From positions 1,178,001 through 1,242,000 of the forward strand of contig JABRWF010000006.1 of NCBI GenBank assembly GCA_018343915.1: a stretch of 64,000 nt of DNA. The letters are read 5' to 3'. Below, piece after piece: positions 47,395 to 60,052 of this stretch (its first letter is position 1; each line of letters starts with the position of its first letter). The stretch comes from Agroathelia rolfsii. Its lineage: Eukaryota > Basidiomycota > Agaricomycetes > Amylocorticiales > Amylocorticiaceae. The notes under the pieces are model-generated. The model made no database searches and was not told the DNA's origin. It saw only the letters and a program-made list of their open reading frames with translations. The translations under genes and the position numbers were made by a program.

Positions 47395-47950
47395 GGTATT
47401 TGGTATCGTCACGACATGAGTGTGTTTTGCCTCATTCAGCATTGTCTTCTGGGTGATGAATGAATTCAGTTTAGTCTCCATATATCGCTCGTGGGTTGCT
47501 TTCGCTTCGCGGCAGTGGATGGTGCTAAGCCCAATAGGAACTTGTTGGTCATGTGGACTGCTGCCTTGCTTCTGATATTGTGTTTCACGCATTCTCCAAG
47601 TCAATTATGAAGCAGGATTATATTTGCTACCACGTCTCCGTCTTGGACACATTCATGCATTTTACTTACGTTTCTCTCTTTCCCTTCTTGTTGTTGCATG
47701 GCGGCTGCGCTTGTCAACTCTAAAGTTCCGTCGACGGCGCGGGTAAGAGCAAAAGCGATGCGTGCTTCCTTGCTTGCCAAGCTGGCGCGGGACCATCATG
47801 TGCCGTAAGTTAATAGCAAGAGCTTGTGTTCCAAAAGCGCCCGTTGCTCCACTTGGTGCATTGTGATATGGCTTCAAGCACCATCAATGAATGAACACAG
47901 CCTTCCGGAACATGCGCATGGATGCTGGAGCTGTATGATCAATGAAAGCC
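47395..47950 (+). pseudogene. Diverged duplicate of LUC7 3' end and flank
   Basis: This segment matches 46270-46850 in the same order and orientation, with the offset drifting from about 1130 to 1100 bp through small gaps. Matching phrases include CGTCACGACATGAGTGTGTT (against CGTCACGATATGAGTGAGTG in LUC7), AAGCCCAATA (AAGCTCAATA just after the LUC7 stop), ATGAAGCAGGATTATAT and CCATCATGTGCCGTAA. It includes a degraded version of the last intron and the RS-tail exon, which no longer encodes RS repeats. Confidence 0.7.
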
Positions 47951-48926
47951 GCATAGAGTAAAAGTATACTAGTATGGTACAGGCGGGCTAAGCTGAGCGC
48001 CATCGTTATCGTCCACCATCATCATTATCATCATCACCACCACCAGAAAGAAATCTCAAGCTGGTAGGATCAGCGAACAAACCGGTCTCCAGGGGCACTA
48101 CTAGTAGCCGCAACCGTCTCCTCCGGACTCGGGCGAAGAGTGTTTGTCTGGCACACACATCTACTTTCCGCCGCCACAGATTTCGATTTTTATTTTATTA
48201 TTTTATTATTTTTCTCTTTCTTTCTAGGAGTCGGCAATGCGGACCGGACTTTGCTATCGCCCGTCCTGATTCGGTCTTCTTCTTCTTCATCTTCTTCAGG
48301 GCGAAAAAAAAGGACGGAACAGAGAAAGAGAGAGGATGATAGAGCGGGAGGTATCAGACTCCTGTGCGTCGGCTCGGGCTCGCCAGATGGGGTTGAGGAG
48401 GAGGCATAACCGACTCAAATGTGCGCAGCTGCCTTGGTTAGTTTATACAGCATTATTATTATTATTATTATTATGTTACACTATAATGAGATGGCTAGTA
48501 TAGTGTATTGATGATAATGAAGCTGCTAGTGTAGTGCCGCGGCAGGGGAAAGAGGCCCCTCGTGGATGGATGAGGCATATTCTCATCGGTTCGGTTCTCT
48601 CTCGGCGACTCTGCCTCTTCCGCCGTCTGTGTTCCTGTCTGTCAGTTCAAGATCCCGTCCAGCAATCGCTGGTGTCTCTGTAGTGTATTTCCATGTATTT
48701 TTGTAGTACAGTGCTGATGTTATGTGTGATATGAGTATGAGATGATGAGAAGAAGAAGCAGGGTCGGCCCATGTAAGAAGACTGTTTGCTCTTGTTGCCG
48801 CCGTCCGTCCTAGTCTCTCTTCGCTGCAGTCAACGACGACGACGATATACACGCACTTCGTCCTCACGCTGATCTCTTCTGATCCATCGCCAGCAGCAGC
48901 AGCAGCGACGAAAATTGTCAAACAAT

Positions 48927-48965
<39 letters not shown>

Positions 48966-49326
48966 AGAAAAATATTATCATTGGGACATTCAGCCTTGCC
49001 CGGACCCTACATCTCATTTACGCACTTTTTTGTGTCGTGTTTATTTCCCCATCCCTCTTCTTCTCTTTCTCTTTCTCCTTCTCCTCATCCCGCCTTCGTT
49101 TCTCGTTATCCTCACTTCCGGTAAATATTCTGCATCGCATCTGGCCACACCCTTCCCGCGTGTGCGTGCGTGTCATCCCTCTGTTCGTCGTTGCAATCTC
49201 CCTGGCCTCGTCCTCGACAATCTCTCCCTCCGGTCCTTTGCTCCCTCTCTTCCCCCCCCCCCCCCGGGTCCGTGTGCCTGCACTCGAAGCCCCCAACAGT
49301 AGCAGCCCACACACCCACCTTCTTTC
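47951..49326. other. Upstream region of the He_PIG gene
   Basis: The region is rich in simple sequence: CATCATCATTATCATCATCA near 48018, TTCTTC repeats near 48280, (ATT)n at 48452-48474, a run of about 31 T at 48931-48961, CT-rich stretches from 49050 and a run of about 12 C near 49254-49265. These suit a long CT-rich fungal promoter and leader. No gene was recognised. Confidence 0.45.
48931..48961. repeat. Poly-T tract, about 31 nt
   Basis: An uninterrupted T run directly followed by TATAAAG. It lies about 370 bp upstream of the He_PIG protein start. It may be a nucleosome-excluding promoter element or the fossil poly-A tail of a retroposed sequence; no upstream retro-element was recognised. 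Confidence 0.8.
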
Positions 49327-52300
49327 ATGACCGACATGGACACGCGATTGGCCGATTTCCAGGCCGGCATACTGCCAGAACAGCCTCGTGGCGATCATCC
49401 TTCCACTACGACGACTGCTGCTACTCGTCCTGCTGCTGACCTGGGCCATTCTTACCCTTCCCCCGTCCACGGCGATCCTGTCTTTGCTCCTTCTGCTCTC
49501 GACACCTCTGCCTCCTTATCTTTTTCTCCCCTCAATCAGTCCCCAGATCACCACTCCTCGCCCCCCCAGCCCAACGCTCTCTCCGGCGACGCGACGCCTG
49601 TCGACATGCTTGCCGTCGTCAACACCCCTCCCCTCACCACCTCCATCCCGTCCGTGCAGGGGACAGTGTCTGCAGCAGCAGTGATAGCCGCAACAGGCCC
49701 AACAACCATTTCACCACGCTATCTGTCCGATTTCTCACCACAAGGACTTCCGTCATCTTCTTCTGCCATAACACCAGAAATTGCCTCCAACGGTCCACCC
49801 ACGTCCTCATCCACATTTGGTATGAACATAGATGTCGATCATTCCCCCGCAGCAACACTCCCGCCCTCGTCGATCATCGCCTCGCCCGAGCTTCTGCAGA
49901 ACCTATCTCCCTCCTCCCAGCAATCACAACAGCAACAGCAACAACAAACTCCGTTCAGCGCGGGCCTATCTCCCTTCGCTGCCGCCGTACCGCACATTGT
50001 CGGCAGCGGACCTGGCCCCGCTACGACGCTCTCCGAATCGTCATCCATCGGTGGCGCTGGCGGGTTCAGTTTCCCCCCGACTGACTTGCCCCCTCCAACG
50101 GCGACGACGGTAGCGTCCACGCCAGGATCGTCTTCGGATACTGCTGAGGATGGACATATGCTTGCGCTGGATAATATGCTCGATGAGTAAGTTGGATCTT
50201 TTTCGTTTGCAAAAAAAAAATCATTTTATAGATTTTTTTTTCTGAATTGTTTATCTTTGATGCTCTGTATTCCTTGCTCCACCTCGGCTTTCTTATTCCT
50301 CTTAATCACCACTCATTCGTTATCCTGTTTCTCTCTCTGATTTTTTTTTTTCTTTAAATTTTCATCAGAGTGATTTCTGCTGCGACAGCGGCTCGAAGAG
50401 CATGTAGCCAAGGAGACACCACCTTCGCCTTTGCGCAATCCAAAGTACATGATATTGCACGCACCGCGGGTTTGATCTCGCAGCTCATGCGCGCTCTCGC
50501 GCTCGAATCATCCCCATCACCGCCCGCATCGGGATCGTCAGCAATGGGAGGCGGAGGTGGGGGGAGAAATCGAAGCAGCGCGTCGCCTCCGTTGGCTACA
50601 GCTCAACCACCACGCAGGGAGATCAGGCATAGACCATCTCTGCTTCCCTTGCCGCCCTTCCCTACGGGTGCTATGCCTGCTACAGTCATGATTGATTCCG
50701 GCCTTGCTGCTAGCACCAGTAGCGGCGGTGGCGTTCTTCCCAATGGTGTCGGCAGCAGTAACAGTAGTAGCAGCGGCCATAGCGATACGATGCTCGGCAG
50801 CGGCGATCACCGCAAACGATGTGCATCCATCCAAGCAGACGATGGTGGCCGGGCCATCAAAGCGCCAAAATTGGAGGATCTGGGCGGTAGCGGCGTCTTG
50901 CACGGTGGTTTCCCGGACCTGATATCCTCGTCTTCCTCCGGCCCAGCCGTTATTGACACATCGGCGATGATGGACATTATTGGCATCGCTCCCCCTCCGA
51001 TGACATCGATAGCATCCATGCCGGCGCTCCCGACGCTGCAGTACCCACATCCGCCATCCATGGCCACTGCAGCCGTCTCTGCGCCCCTCCCGCCCTCGTC
51101 TGCCCCGCCGCCGCCCTCGTCGTCGTTTGAGCCGAAGCTGGGTGATGTTGCGTTGCCTGCTTACCCCAGCCCGCCCTCAGCAGTAACGCTCGCGCCGCGC
51201 CCGTCGTGGCCCGAGACTGCTGCTGTGCTCTCGCAACAGTCACATCCCCATGGGCATGGGCACGGTCACCCGCATGGGCACGCGCACGCACATTCGGCAT
51301 CCCCGCTCGGGCCGACTTCATCTCCGGGAGGAAGCAGTGGCAGTGGTGCGAACAAAAACAGTACTAGTGGTAGTGGTGGTGGTGTGGGGCCGATTCCGAA
51401 TGGCATGCCACCATTTACTTCGGCTGGCACGTTCAGCTCGCCACCCAAGTTTGCGTCTGCTGTGCCGTCCGGGTCTGCTGCTGCTGCTGCAGCTGCCGGT
51501 GTGATCTCGCCGCCCGCCGCGTCGTCATCCTCGCCGTCATCTTCGGCTGGTATTGCCGCTGCTCCTACCACATCTGCTGGGGCTGTTGGCGTCCCGCCAC
51601 CGATGTTGCCCGGCACACATGGGCACCACTCGCGGTCGTCTTCGTTTGCTTCTTCCGGTGGTATGGGCATGAGTGGTATGAATAGTATGGGTAGTATGGG
51701 CGGTATTAGCGTTGCTGGGCTGATGCCGTATGATCCTTCCTCTGCAGTTGCTGCGGCCGCTCTGGCGCTCGCAGGTGCGGCCGTTCTGTTTTCTTCTGTA
51801 GGGTCCATTTCTGTATGACTTATTGCACAACCAACAGTACAACAGCAACAGCCACCATCGTCAAACACGGATATGGATATGGTAGTCGACCATCATATCA
51901 TGCCGAATAGCGCGCCGCCGCAGTTGCCTGGCATAGTCTCAGTAGGCGGCAGCAGCGGTGTATCTGGCTCGCGTGGCTCTAACAACTCCTCGCCCGAGTT
52001 TTCGGACGATGAGGATGATGATGATCTGGATGATCATAGTATCGGTGGTGGCTACGGTGACGGTGGATATGGAGGTATCGGTATGGGTGCTCACTTTAAC
52101 GGATCAGGCAGTGGTAGTGGTTCAGGCCCATATTCTGGTTCGGGCGGAGGGCATGGCTATCGCGAAGTGGTGGATTATACCGATCTATCAGCGTCGAATG
52201 AAGATCTGGATAAGGTCGGCCCGAACGATATCCCGCTCGAGTTCAAGGAGGATGTGGATAGGATCTTTTTGGAGTATCTGAATCGGATATGCTCGAATCG

Positions 52301-54805
52301 TCAGTATCTCTCTTTATTCTTCGTTTATTATTTTCTCTCTTTCTCTTTCCCTCCCTTTGCTAGTGTGCAACGGGGTTTTGTTCTTGGGATCAAGTCGCAC
52401 TTATGTTTTTTTTTTATTTTTTTTATAAATCTATTTCTATTCTTTTCTTCTTCCCAACGAACTTGACGTTCTCCAGTGGAAGCAACCGATGCGGCAGGCG
52501 AGAAGATCCACCAGGCCCTCATGGCCAAGAAAATGCAACGCCTCGATGAATCGCCCGATTTCCGGCCTTTCAAGTTTCGCATTCAGGCGTTCACGAATGG
52601 CTTTGTCGAAGAGGCAAGTCTGTTCCCGTCATTTCGTCTTTTTTAATTTGATCTCGTTATGCTTACCGTTGTTCTGGTTTTTTTTTTTTTGGGGACTGAC
52701 GTTATTGTCTGTCTGCTTCCCATGTGGCTTGTTTACCTCTTCTCCCCTTCTTTTCCTATATTTCACAACGACACATTCACACACTCTTTCTTTTGGAAAC
52801 TGAAAACTTGATCTTGATTTTGGGGGACACACGAAAACACAGTTGGCAGCACAGGGTTATAAAGATGATAAGCTTCCGTTGAAGAAGGTCAGACACAATG
52901 CCCTTTTTATTATACACATGAAACATTTTATATTTTATTTTATATTTTTTCGTTCCCCTCCCCCATTTCCTGCCGCCACCCCCGGCCTTGTTCCCAGTCC
53001 CCCTTCCCTTCCCGCCCTCCCCCCATTCTTTGTACCCCATTTCTTTTTTAATGTTTCTCCCTTCTTACCTCATAACACTCGACTGATGAAATGTTTGCCT
53101 TTTGCGTGTGTGTCATCGCGTGTGCTATTCTTCTTCTCTGGCCATGCCGAACCCTCCTTCCTGCTCTGGGATCACGAACAACGCTACAAAAATTCAAAAA
53201 AAATCTTACCACATTATCGACAATTCCCATTTCCGGACATACGGTACCCTAACATCAACAACGTCGTCATCATCGACATCATCGCATACGCACGCACATC
53301 ATTAATACCTCCCGGGTCCAATCGCTAGGTCCGAAACTACCTCTGGGCTCAACCGCTGATCCTACGCTTCAACGGGGACGGCAAGAAGGCAAAGTCGAAG
53401 GGGAACCATATCTGGAACATCGACGCGAAGAAGAAGCCGGACGGCTCAGGCTGGATCTTCCGTCCCTTCAGGCGCGTCATCACAGGCGCACCCCAGCCGG
53501 TGGCCTACGTCGGCCTCATGTGGACGTACACACCCCGGATTCACGATCCGTGGGGGTCAGGCCCGACGGAGCCCATCCGCTGGTTGGCGTCGCCCCTGCC
53601 CGCCTGGCTCTCTTGGAACGACGGGACGCTCTCCGGCGTGCCCACGTCCGATGCGCAGAATTGCGATATCAAAATTGAGGCTCATGTGAGGCGGTTTTTT
53701 GTTGAACTTATCTTGGCCTGCTATGTTACTCATTTTTCTTATTTTACTCTTGCTCATTTGCAACCCTAGTTCGCCATTGATGGCATCGAGCATCATCTTT
53801 CCCATTCTTTCCAGCTCAAGATTGCGCCGACGTCGCTAGGCAAGGCTGCCATCTCGCCCGGCTCGAGGCGGCCTTCAATCAGTAATACCGGCGATGCGCG
53901 CCGTGTAGTAAGCGACTCGACGATACCGCAATTGAGCAATATTCCAAGGTATGTACACGATCGATGAATACTTCTAGACTAAAGAGTATTTGAATACTTA
54001 CAACCCTTATTTTTTTTCTTCTCTCCCTTATAATTGTTATTACGTATCAAGGTCTGTGATACCCCCATCAGTGATATCCCCACCTGTACCGGTGGCAGCG
54101 GCGACGAATGCAAAAGACGCACAAGTGTTGCAAGTGCTCACAACGGCCGCTCAACGTGTGGCGCAGGAGGCCCAGTCGCAGCTGGCCTTTGCGCCCTTGA
54201 CAGAACATAACCCGGAATTCGAGGCGCTCGCAAAGGCACAACATGTCTTGACGGCCACGGCGCAGGCGCTTGACGAGCGCCAGCACTTGCCGTCGCAGAT
54301 GATGAACCCGCAGATGACGAACACTGTCTTGGCTGCCGCCGGCGAGGAGGTTGTGCTCCAAGCCGCACGGCACGTTGCGGCCGATCACTCGCTCGTGGCT
54401 GCGCAGAAGGCCGCCGTCGGCCTCACTAACCCACATGAGCCGGCCGCGACGGTGACGGTGAGTGAGGTGACGACGGCGACTCAGAATGCGGTCGCGCAAG
54501 CGGTGGATATCATCGGGCCCATGTCGACTGACGTCGATGTCATGCGCACGGCGACGGAGATCCTCAGCCAGCCGCCATTGGGTGCAGCCGGTTTGCTGGG
54601 TCAGCCATCGCCCCCTGCGGGCACATCACCAGTAGGCCTGAACAATGCCACGCGTCCCCGCTCGACGGGCTCGTTCTCGCTCACCGCTCCCGGTGGCTTG
54701 CCTGGTCCTAGCCCGTTGACAGCACCACCCGCTTTCCCGCCAGCATCTCTGGCCGCGGGAAATCCTTATTCGATCGCTATACAGTCGGCTTACGACCGTT
54801 CATAA
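49327..54805 (+). CDS. Large low-complexity protein with putative-Ig (He_PIG) domain
   Basis: I do not know a named function. Exons 49327-50186, 50369-51774, 51838-52294, 52477-52613, 52843-52887, 53329-53685, 53770-53948 and 54052-54805 join in frame to about 1,400 residues. The first 280 residues are Ser/Pro/Thr-rich with a Gln run (near 49925-49950). A short ordered helix follows (ISAATAARRACSQGDTTFAF). After more low-complexity sequence with a His/Gly-rich patch (51243-51295) and acidic runs comes the conserved core. It starts DIPLEFKEDVDRIFLEYLNR, then RPFKFRIQAFTNGFVEELAA, RNYLWAQPLILRFNGDGKKA and LPAWLSWNDGTLSGVPTSDA, the last typical of the He_PIG fold. The C-terminal 250 residues are Ala/Thr/Val-rich and helical. 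It has no signal peptide, so it is probably intracellular. One intron (52614-52842) uses a GC donor. Confidence 0.82.
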
Positions 54806-55280
54806 TAACCTTTTTTGTCCGTCTATAGGGCCTTTACATGCTTCTTTTACCTCTTTCGCCATACTTTGTTCTTTCAGGGTCCTTCGGCAATTCATTCCTC
54901 ATCTCATCTTTTTTTCCCTACTTTATTCGTTGACATCTGTCACCATTTCTCCCCCTCACGTCTATTCTTTTACTGATGTTCTAACAACTGCTGCTTGGGT
55001 AACTTTGAGCAATTTATTTCCCTTCTTTTTTGAAATCCCACTCAATGTACAATTTTTTTTACTTGCTTATTACAACATGCATTTTCCCTTTCATTCTATT
55101 TTTTTCTTGTCTATAGAAATAATGGAACGAAGTAGCGTCCGTGCTTCATTTAGACGATGTGCGTAAATATATATACCATACACAAAAACAACAGAAGCGA
55201 ACAGATCGATCCTTCGATTACCTGTACATGTAGAACCACCCCCCCCCTCTTTTTTCGCTACCTATTCATCATACTAAAAC
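54806..55280. other. Convergent spacer He_PIG gene / USP48-like gene
   Basis: T-rich sequence between two convergent stop codons, probably overlapping 3' UTRs. No gene was seen. Confidence 0.5.
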
Positions 55281-58200
55281 TCAAAGACCTGAGCCGCACA
55301 TGGCACACTGTGAGTTACTATCGATCGGGTTCAGGAAGGTGCATGCTTTGCAGGCAACTTCAAGATCTAACATCGGCACCTCCGTCGTGGCCATCGTGTC
55401 GGGCGCTGGAGAGGACGATGTGTGCATTGCTGATGACGCCGCCGTCGCCCCCTGACTGTTACCGTTATCAGCAGCCATTGAGCGGCCCAGTAAAGTACCC
55501 TGGAACCCTTTCTCTTCCATGCGGGCTTTTTTCTTCTTCTTCTGCTCCTGGCCGGCAGGCGCGTGTTGGCCATCCTCTTCTTCATCGGTGACTAGTAAAT
55601 TGACCTCCTCAGCTGCCTCGCACTGTACATACACCTGGAGCGTCTCTCCGGCAAGCATGGCCAGCTGATTCATCATCAGGCCTGAGTCGGCGATCTCATG
55701 GCCGCCTTCGCGCTCGAGCTTGAGACAAATGGTGGGCACGTTGATCTTGTCCTGGAGCTAGATTATGAAAATAAAAATAAACATGAGAAGAGAGGTCCCG
55801 CGAGAGGGGAGAGAGCACGTGAGCCAAAACCATTCCATAGGCAATGATGTCTTGTCGTTGAACTTACCCAAACTTTGATATCTTTCACCGTTGTCTCTTG
55901 TGTGATCGGCATCACCAGCATCTTCTCCTTCTCGCGCTGGAACATCTCCACCCGGGCTGAACGTCTTGTGCCTGTCCCATAGGTCTTGTATCGCGGTCCC
56001 TTGATTTTGTTGCCACCTGTGGAAGATGTAGGATCTTGATGTACTTGAAGTTTAAGTGATGCCTCAGAATAGTTGCGGTGCCTGGGAATAAAGAGGGAAG
56101 AAAAATAACATTTGATCAGCATTTTCTGATTTCATTTTTGCTTCATCATTTTTTTTTTTTACCTCTCGTTCCAGCATTCGGTACAAACGGGTATGTCAGA
56201 GATGAAACAAGGCGGGGATGATTCAGAAGGATGTGGCTGTCTTGATAACCCTATGGATACGGGAATGTCGTACCTGTGCACAACAACATTGCGATCAGAA
56301 AATTAGGACTATTTCAAGTGTTGATATGGCTTGCCCCAATTGCAAGATGACCTCCCAATCATCCCATACAATAACCGAATAATCCGCGTCCCAGTCCAGC
56401 GATGAGTTCGGATCTATTTGCAGATTCCTATGGATGCAAAGGAATTGGTTATGATCAATTTGGATGGGCCGGGGCTGATGCAAAGGCCGGTCTATCCACG
56501 TCTTCCAATCTTTTAGGAAAGATGTGGCAAGAATAGCATATCTTCCATTTTCCTCATTTGAAGAGGCAGTGTCACCAAGATAGAGATGGATAAGTTTAGC
56601 CTGCAACAGTCTTTAGGATGCCGTCATGAATTTAGTCCAGTGTAGTTCAATACGAGCCTTTTCATCCTCAGCTTTCTTGCGTAGCTCTCGTTTTTTCTCC
56701 GGTGACATCGATAAACTAGATTCATCGCATATCTCGCAAAGATGAGAGTCCGCGGGGATAGGTTCCCATTGAGGGAAAAGTCCTTTTAGAAGCTTGCATC
56801 CCCGTTGAGATACCTTACGGCGCTGCGTAGCCTTGGCGAATAAGGCTCCATGTTCGCATAAAATATCATGGTCCGGAGGAGAACCATTAGGCTCTTGGAT
56901 AGAGTGCATCTTAGGCTTAATCAACCTCCAGTCTGGTTTTGTATCATTAGTAAACAGATCTGTTTCGAAGAATGACGTCCCTATATGCACCTCTAAGCCA
57001 TTCTTTGGATATCCAAAATGCTGGTTCATCCTCCTCGGGTGAACAAACCTGATCAAATTCATTGACCAATCGAGGGTGCTGTATTTCAAAGAGGCGTGCT
57101 ATAAGTAGGGCGGAGTTTAGCTCTGGACATGAGGAAGCGGTCAACAACTAACCCGAGAACTTGTCCGCAATACATTCCGAACAAACATCGTTCGCATCGG
57201 TATATAGTGGGGAGACATCACTAAAGTCTCGACTGACTTCATTCCAAGCAGACTGCACAAGGTTGTGTCAATATAATTTTTTCGTGAACATGAATATAGA
57301 TTACCTTTGATAGGCATTTTATGTTACCAAAATGTCGAGGATCCAGATGACCATGTTGACACCTGATCTGGAATGGTGATGCACTTGTTATCTCTTCCTG
57401 CTGACCTTCTTTTTTACTTGACTTTGTATGGAGAAAGGTACACTGTTCATGGGTAAGCAGTTTCTTAAATGCCTCAACTTTGTTCTCCAGTGCAATTTTC
57501 GAAAGCCATTTCTCTAATAGACTTCGATGAACAACGACCGGTGCCTGAATAATAGATATTGTATCAACAGGAAAGGACCCTATTAATAACGAAAAACGCA
57601 CCTCTTCCAATGGACCCTCAATATCATAACTATTCCAGGTACGATAAATTCTTTTTACGTCATTGCTCAGGTTCTGAGCGTAATCACAGGCCAATTGAAT
57701 TCTATGAGAATTGGTTGATTAGGCACGCACGATAGAGCTCTCTGAATAAACTCACACTTCTTCATAACGAGCGCAGATGTCCCCATGCGCCGAATTCATT
57801 TCCAAAATGTCATGTCGAACCGTCGCAGGAATATCTCCAGAATCGGATTTTTGTGTTGGCAATGGATCACGTCGAGCGTAGATGAGCATGTATGCATCTT
57901 TAGAAGAGTGCCTGGCTGGATCGTGAGCAAAATAGCGTGTTGTAGTTTGGGCGTCATTGTAACAAACCTTGATTCATGCGCTTGTGGTAACGATTCCCTA
58001 TGATAAATGCCCTTGCTTGAGCGCAATTCTCTGTGGAAAAAATGAAAGCACATTACCTTTGTAGCTCAACAATATCATTATCGGCGACCTTCTTTCTCTT
58101 CCGGATATTGCCAATTTTTGTTGCTTTGGCGTTTGGTCTAGATAATGATTTTGATCAATGAGAGAATTAGAGACATCTCCCAAGTATAACTTACGCATCG

Positions 58201-60052
58201 TCTTGCTTTGGTACTAGAGAATCATCCAATTTGGTAACTATGTCATCATTGCACTGATACCAAGTTTTGTCACTTAAAATATACACATTTGTAAGCAAAC
58301 GCTCCCTCCCTATCATCAAAAACTTACTTGACATCATATACCTGAGCTTCGTAGTGTCCTTGATGTGCACTAGTGCCTTTATGTAGCAAAACACCTCTGA
58401 GCTCGTACATTTGCCCTTCCCGCGAGTCATCTGGTAGGAAGCGTGTCATATCAAGGACGGACGGAAAATGGATTGTATGCTTGAGCTTCTTTTTATCTCC
58501 AGACTCGAAATCATACCCAAAGCGCAGGAGAGAGAAATGAAGGATGGGTGGTAACGAACGCAGACCCCAATAACGCCAGGCATCTTGCAAGCTCTCACAC
58601 TGGGAGCATAGATATCTATAAAAAAATGGTCAGAATATCTTCCAATGCTGGGTGCAAGCATGTATTTTACTGGTTATCGCCCTCCAATTTCTCCTTTACA
58701 AGAAGAGACTCTAATCTGCTTTCTAGAGTATCATTATTCTACAGACAGAAAGTTGAAACTTTGCGAAGAGAAGTAAAGACCACAAGAGTTATACCTGAAA
58801 ACTGATCTCGATTTCTAAGAAATCGGAGGGACGTTCACTCGTGGTTCCGCAATTGCAGCAGGTTGTCCCATATACTTGTTGACCTCGGAACTATCAATTC
58901 TCAACTTGAATCTCTGTACAAGAGCCGACTATGCTCACCTGGTTGGCTACAAGGTTTCGTACTGAAGGATCGGTCTGCTTTTGAAATTCGTCATCGAGAT
59001 GCGAAACGAAAAGTTTGGAGAACCTGTGCGTGGAGCTAAGAAACTGGCCATCCTGACAAAGGCATATCGTGGGTTGCATACTCTTGTGCATCTTGTTGCT
59101 CGAGGGTGTTGAGCTGGAGGCTTTCTACAAGACGTTCTGGGTTGAACACTTTTTGGTTGCCGACCTGCATGGCAGCAAAGGTCAACTGAAGTTGGTATAT
59201 TGGCGAGTCACGAGCATATTGAGGAATAGGATTCTCGTGAATTTTCATGTCGGTGGCTTCGCAATTCAGAGTTTGACACTGATAAACACCAGCCCGAAAA
59301 GTCCGATCCCGAAACCACACCTAGACATGTGTATTAAAGACATGATGATTACGGTGATGTCGCGTGACTAACCTGAAGAGAGGCATTCGCATAGCAAGTA
59401 GCACCGAGATTCTGGAGGATGCTGCAACATCAGATCATCGACAGCAAATGAAAAGGCGACCGACTTACACGGAGTCCAACCGGTTCGTCTTGAACGCGGG
59501 TGTTTGTTGATGGGTCCTGCGCAAAATTCAGGACCGACAAGAAAGCATTCTCGACTTTATCTATACTGTCTTAAGGCTACCGCACTGTTGATACTGCAGA
59601 GTATGCTTACTGTCGTCCTCCCAGAAGTCCTGGCCCAGATGGTTTAGACAAAACGGGTTGCCTCTACACGACTTTTTAGTGCACTCCATCTTCTCTTCCT
59701 CCGTATCCGATACAATCATAATGATATCCTCTATTCCATTACTGGCATGCTTGCCTTCCGAGATAGATGATGCGGTAGACCTGTCCTCAGCCTCAGATGA
59801 CGGGCGAGTCATCAACGGAGGACCAGTCGTAGTTGTATATTTATTAACGCACAGTCTGGGCTTGTTTTTGCGTGATAGGCCACATGTACGTAGACGATGC
59901 TCAAGTGTGATATCTGAGAGATTAGTAACTTCAGTTTCAACCCAGCCCCATGCAGAAGTGCCGATGTCTCCGTTCCCGAACAGCTTGTCTCGATTCAGCC
60001 GTTCGCCTGCTGCGAGGGCTGGTGCGGGAGCGCGTTTACGTTTGGGTGCCAT
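55281..60052 (-). CDS. USP48: USP48-type ubiquitin C-terminal hydrolase
   Basis: This is a cysteine deubiquitinase. The start MAPKRKRAPAPALAAGERLN is followed by an N-terminal region with CRGNPFCLNHLG. The catalytic Cys box GLRNLGATCYANASLQVWF lies near 59470-59330 across an intron, and EQQDAQE near 59090-59110. The Cys pairs TTCCNCG and YLCSQCE form the USP zinc site (near 58600-58870). The His box is GTSAHQGHYEAQVYD (near 58335-58380), followed by WYQCNDDIV. Downstream are DUSP-like repeats, with CQHGHLDPRHFGNIKCLSKS near 57300-57370 and LCEHGALFAKA near 56820-56870. A ubiquitin-like region follows (RRSARVEMFQREKEKMLVMP) and then the USP48 tail motif GFQGTLLGR. The C-terminus adds a RanBP2/NZF finger, CKACTFLNPIDSNSQCAMC. 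It has many short introns, and no lesion was noticed. Confidence 0.9.

Noticed and set aside
48018..48474. CAT, TTC and ATT repeats as a possible CRISPR or satellite array
   Set aside because: These are simple microsatellites without spacers or unit length beyond 3 bp.
51775..51818. Readthrough end of the long exon in the He_PIG gene
   Set aside because: A donor at 51775 and acceptor before 51838 continue the frame into a longer conserved protein; the readthrough stop is intronic.
50370..51868. Long minus-strand ORFs opposite the He_PIG gene
   Set aside because: They are shadows of GC-rich low-complexity coding sequence on the plus strand.
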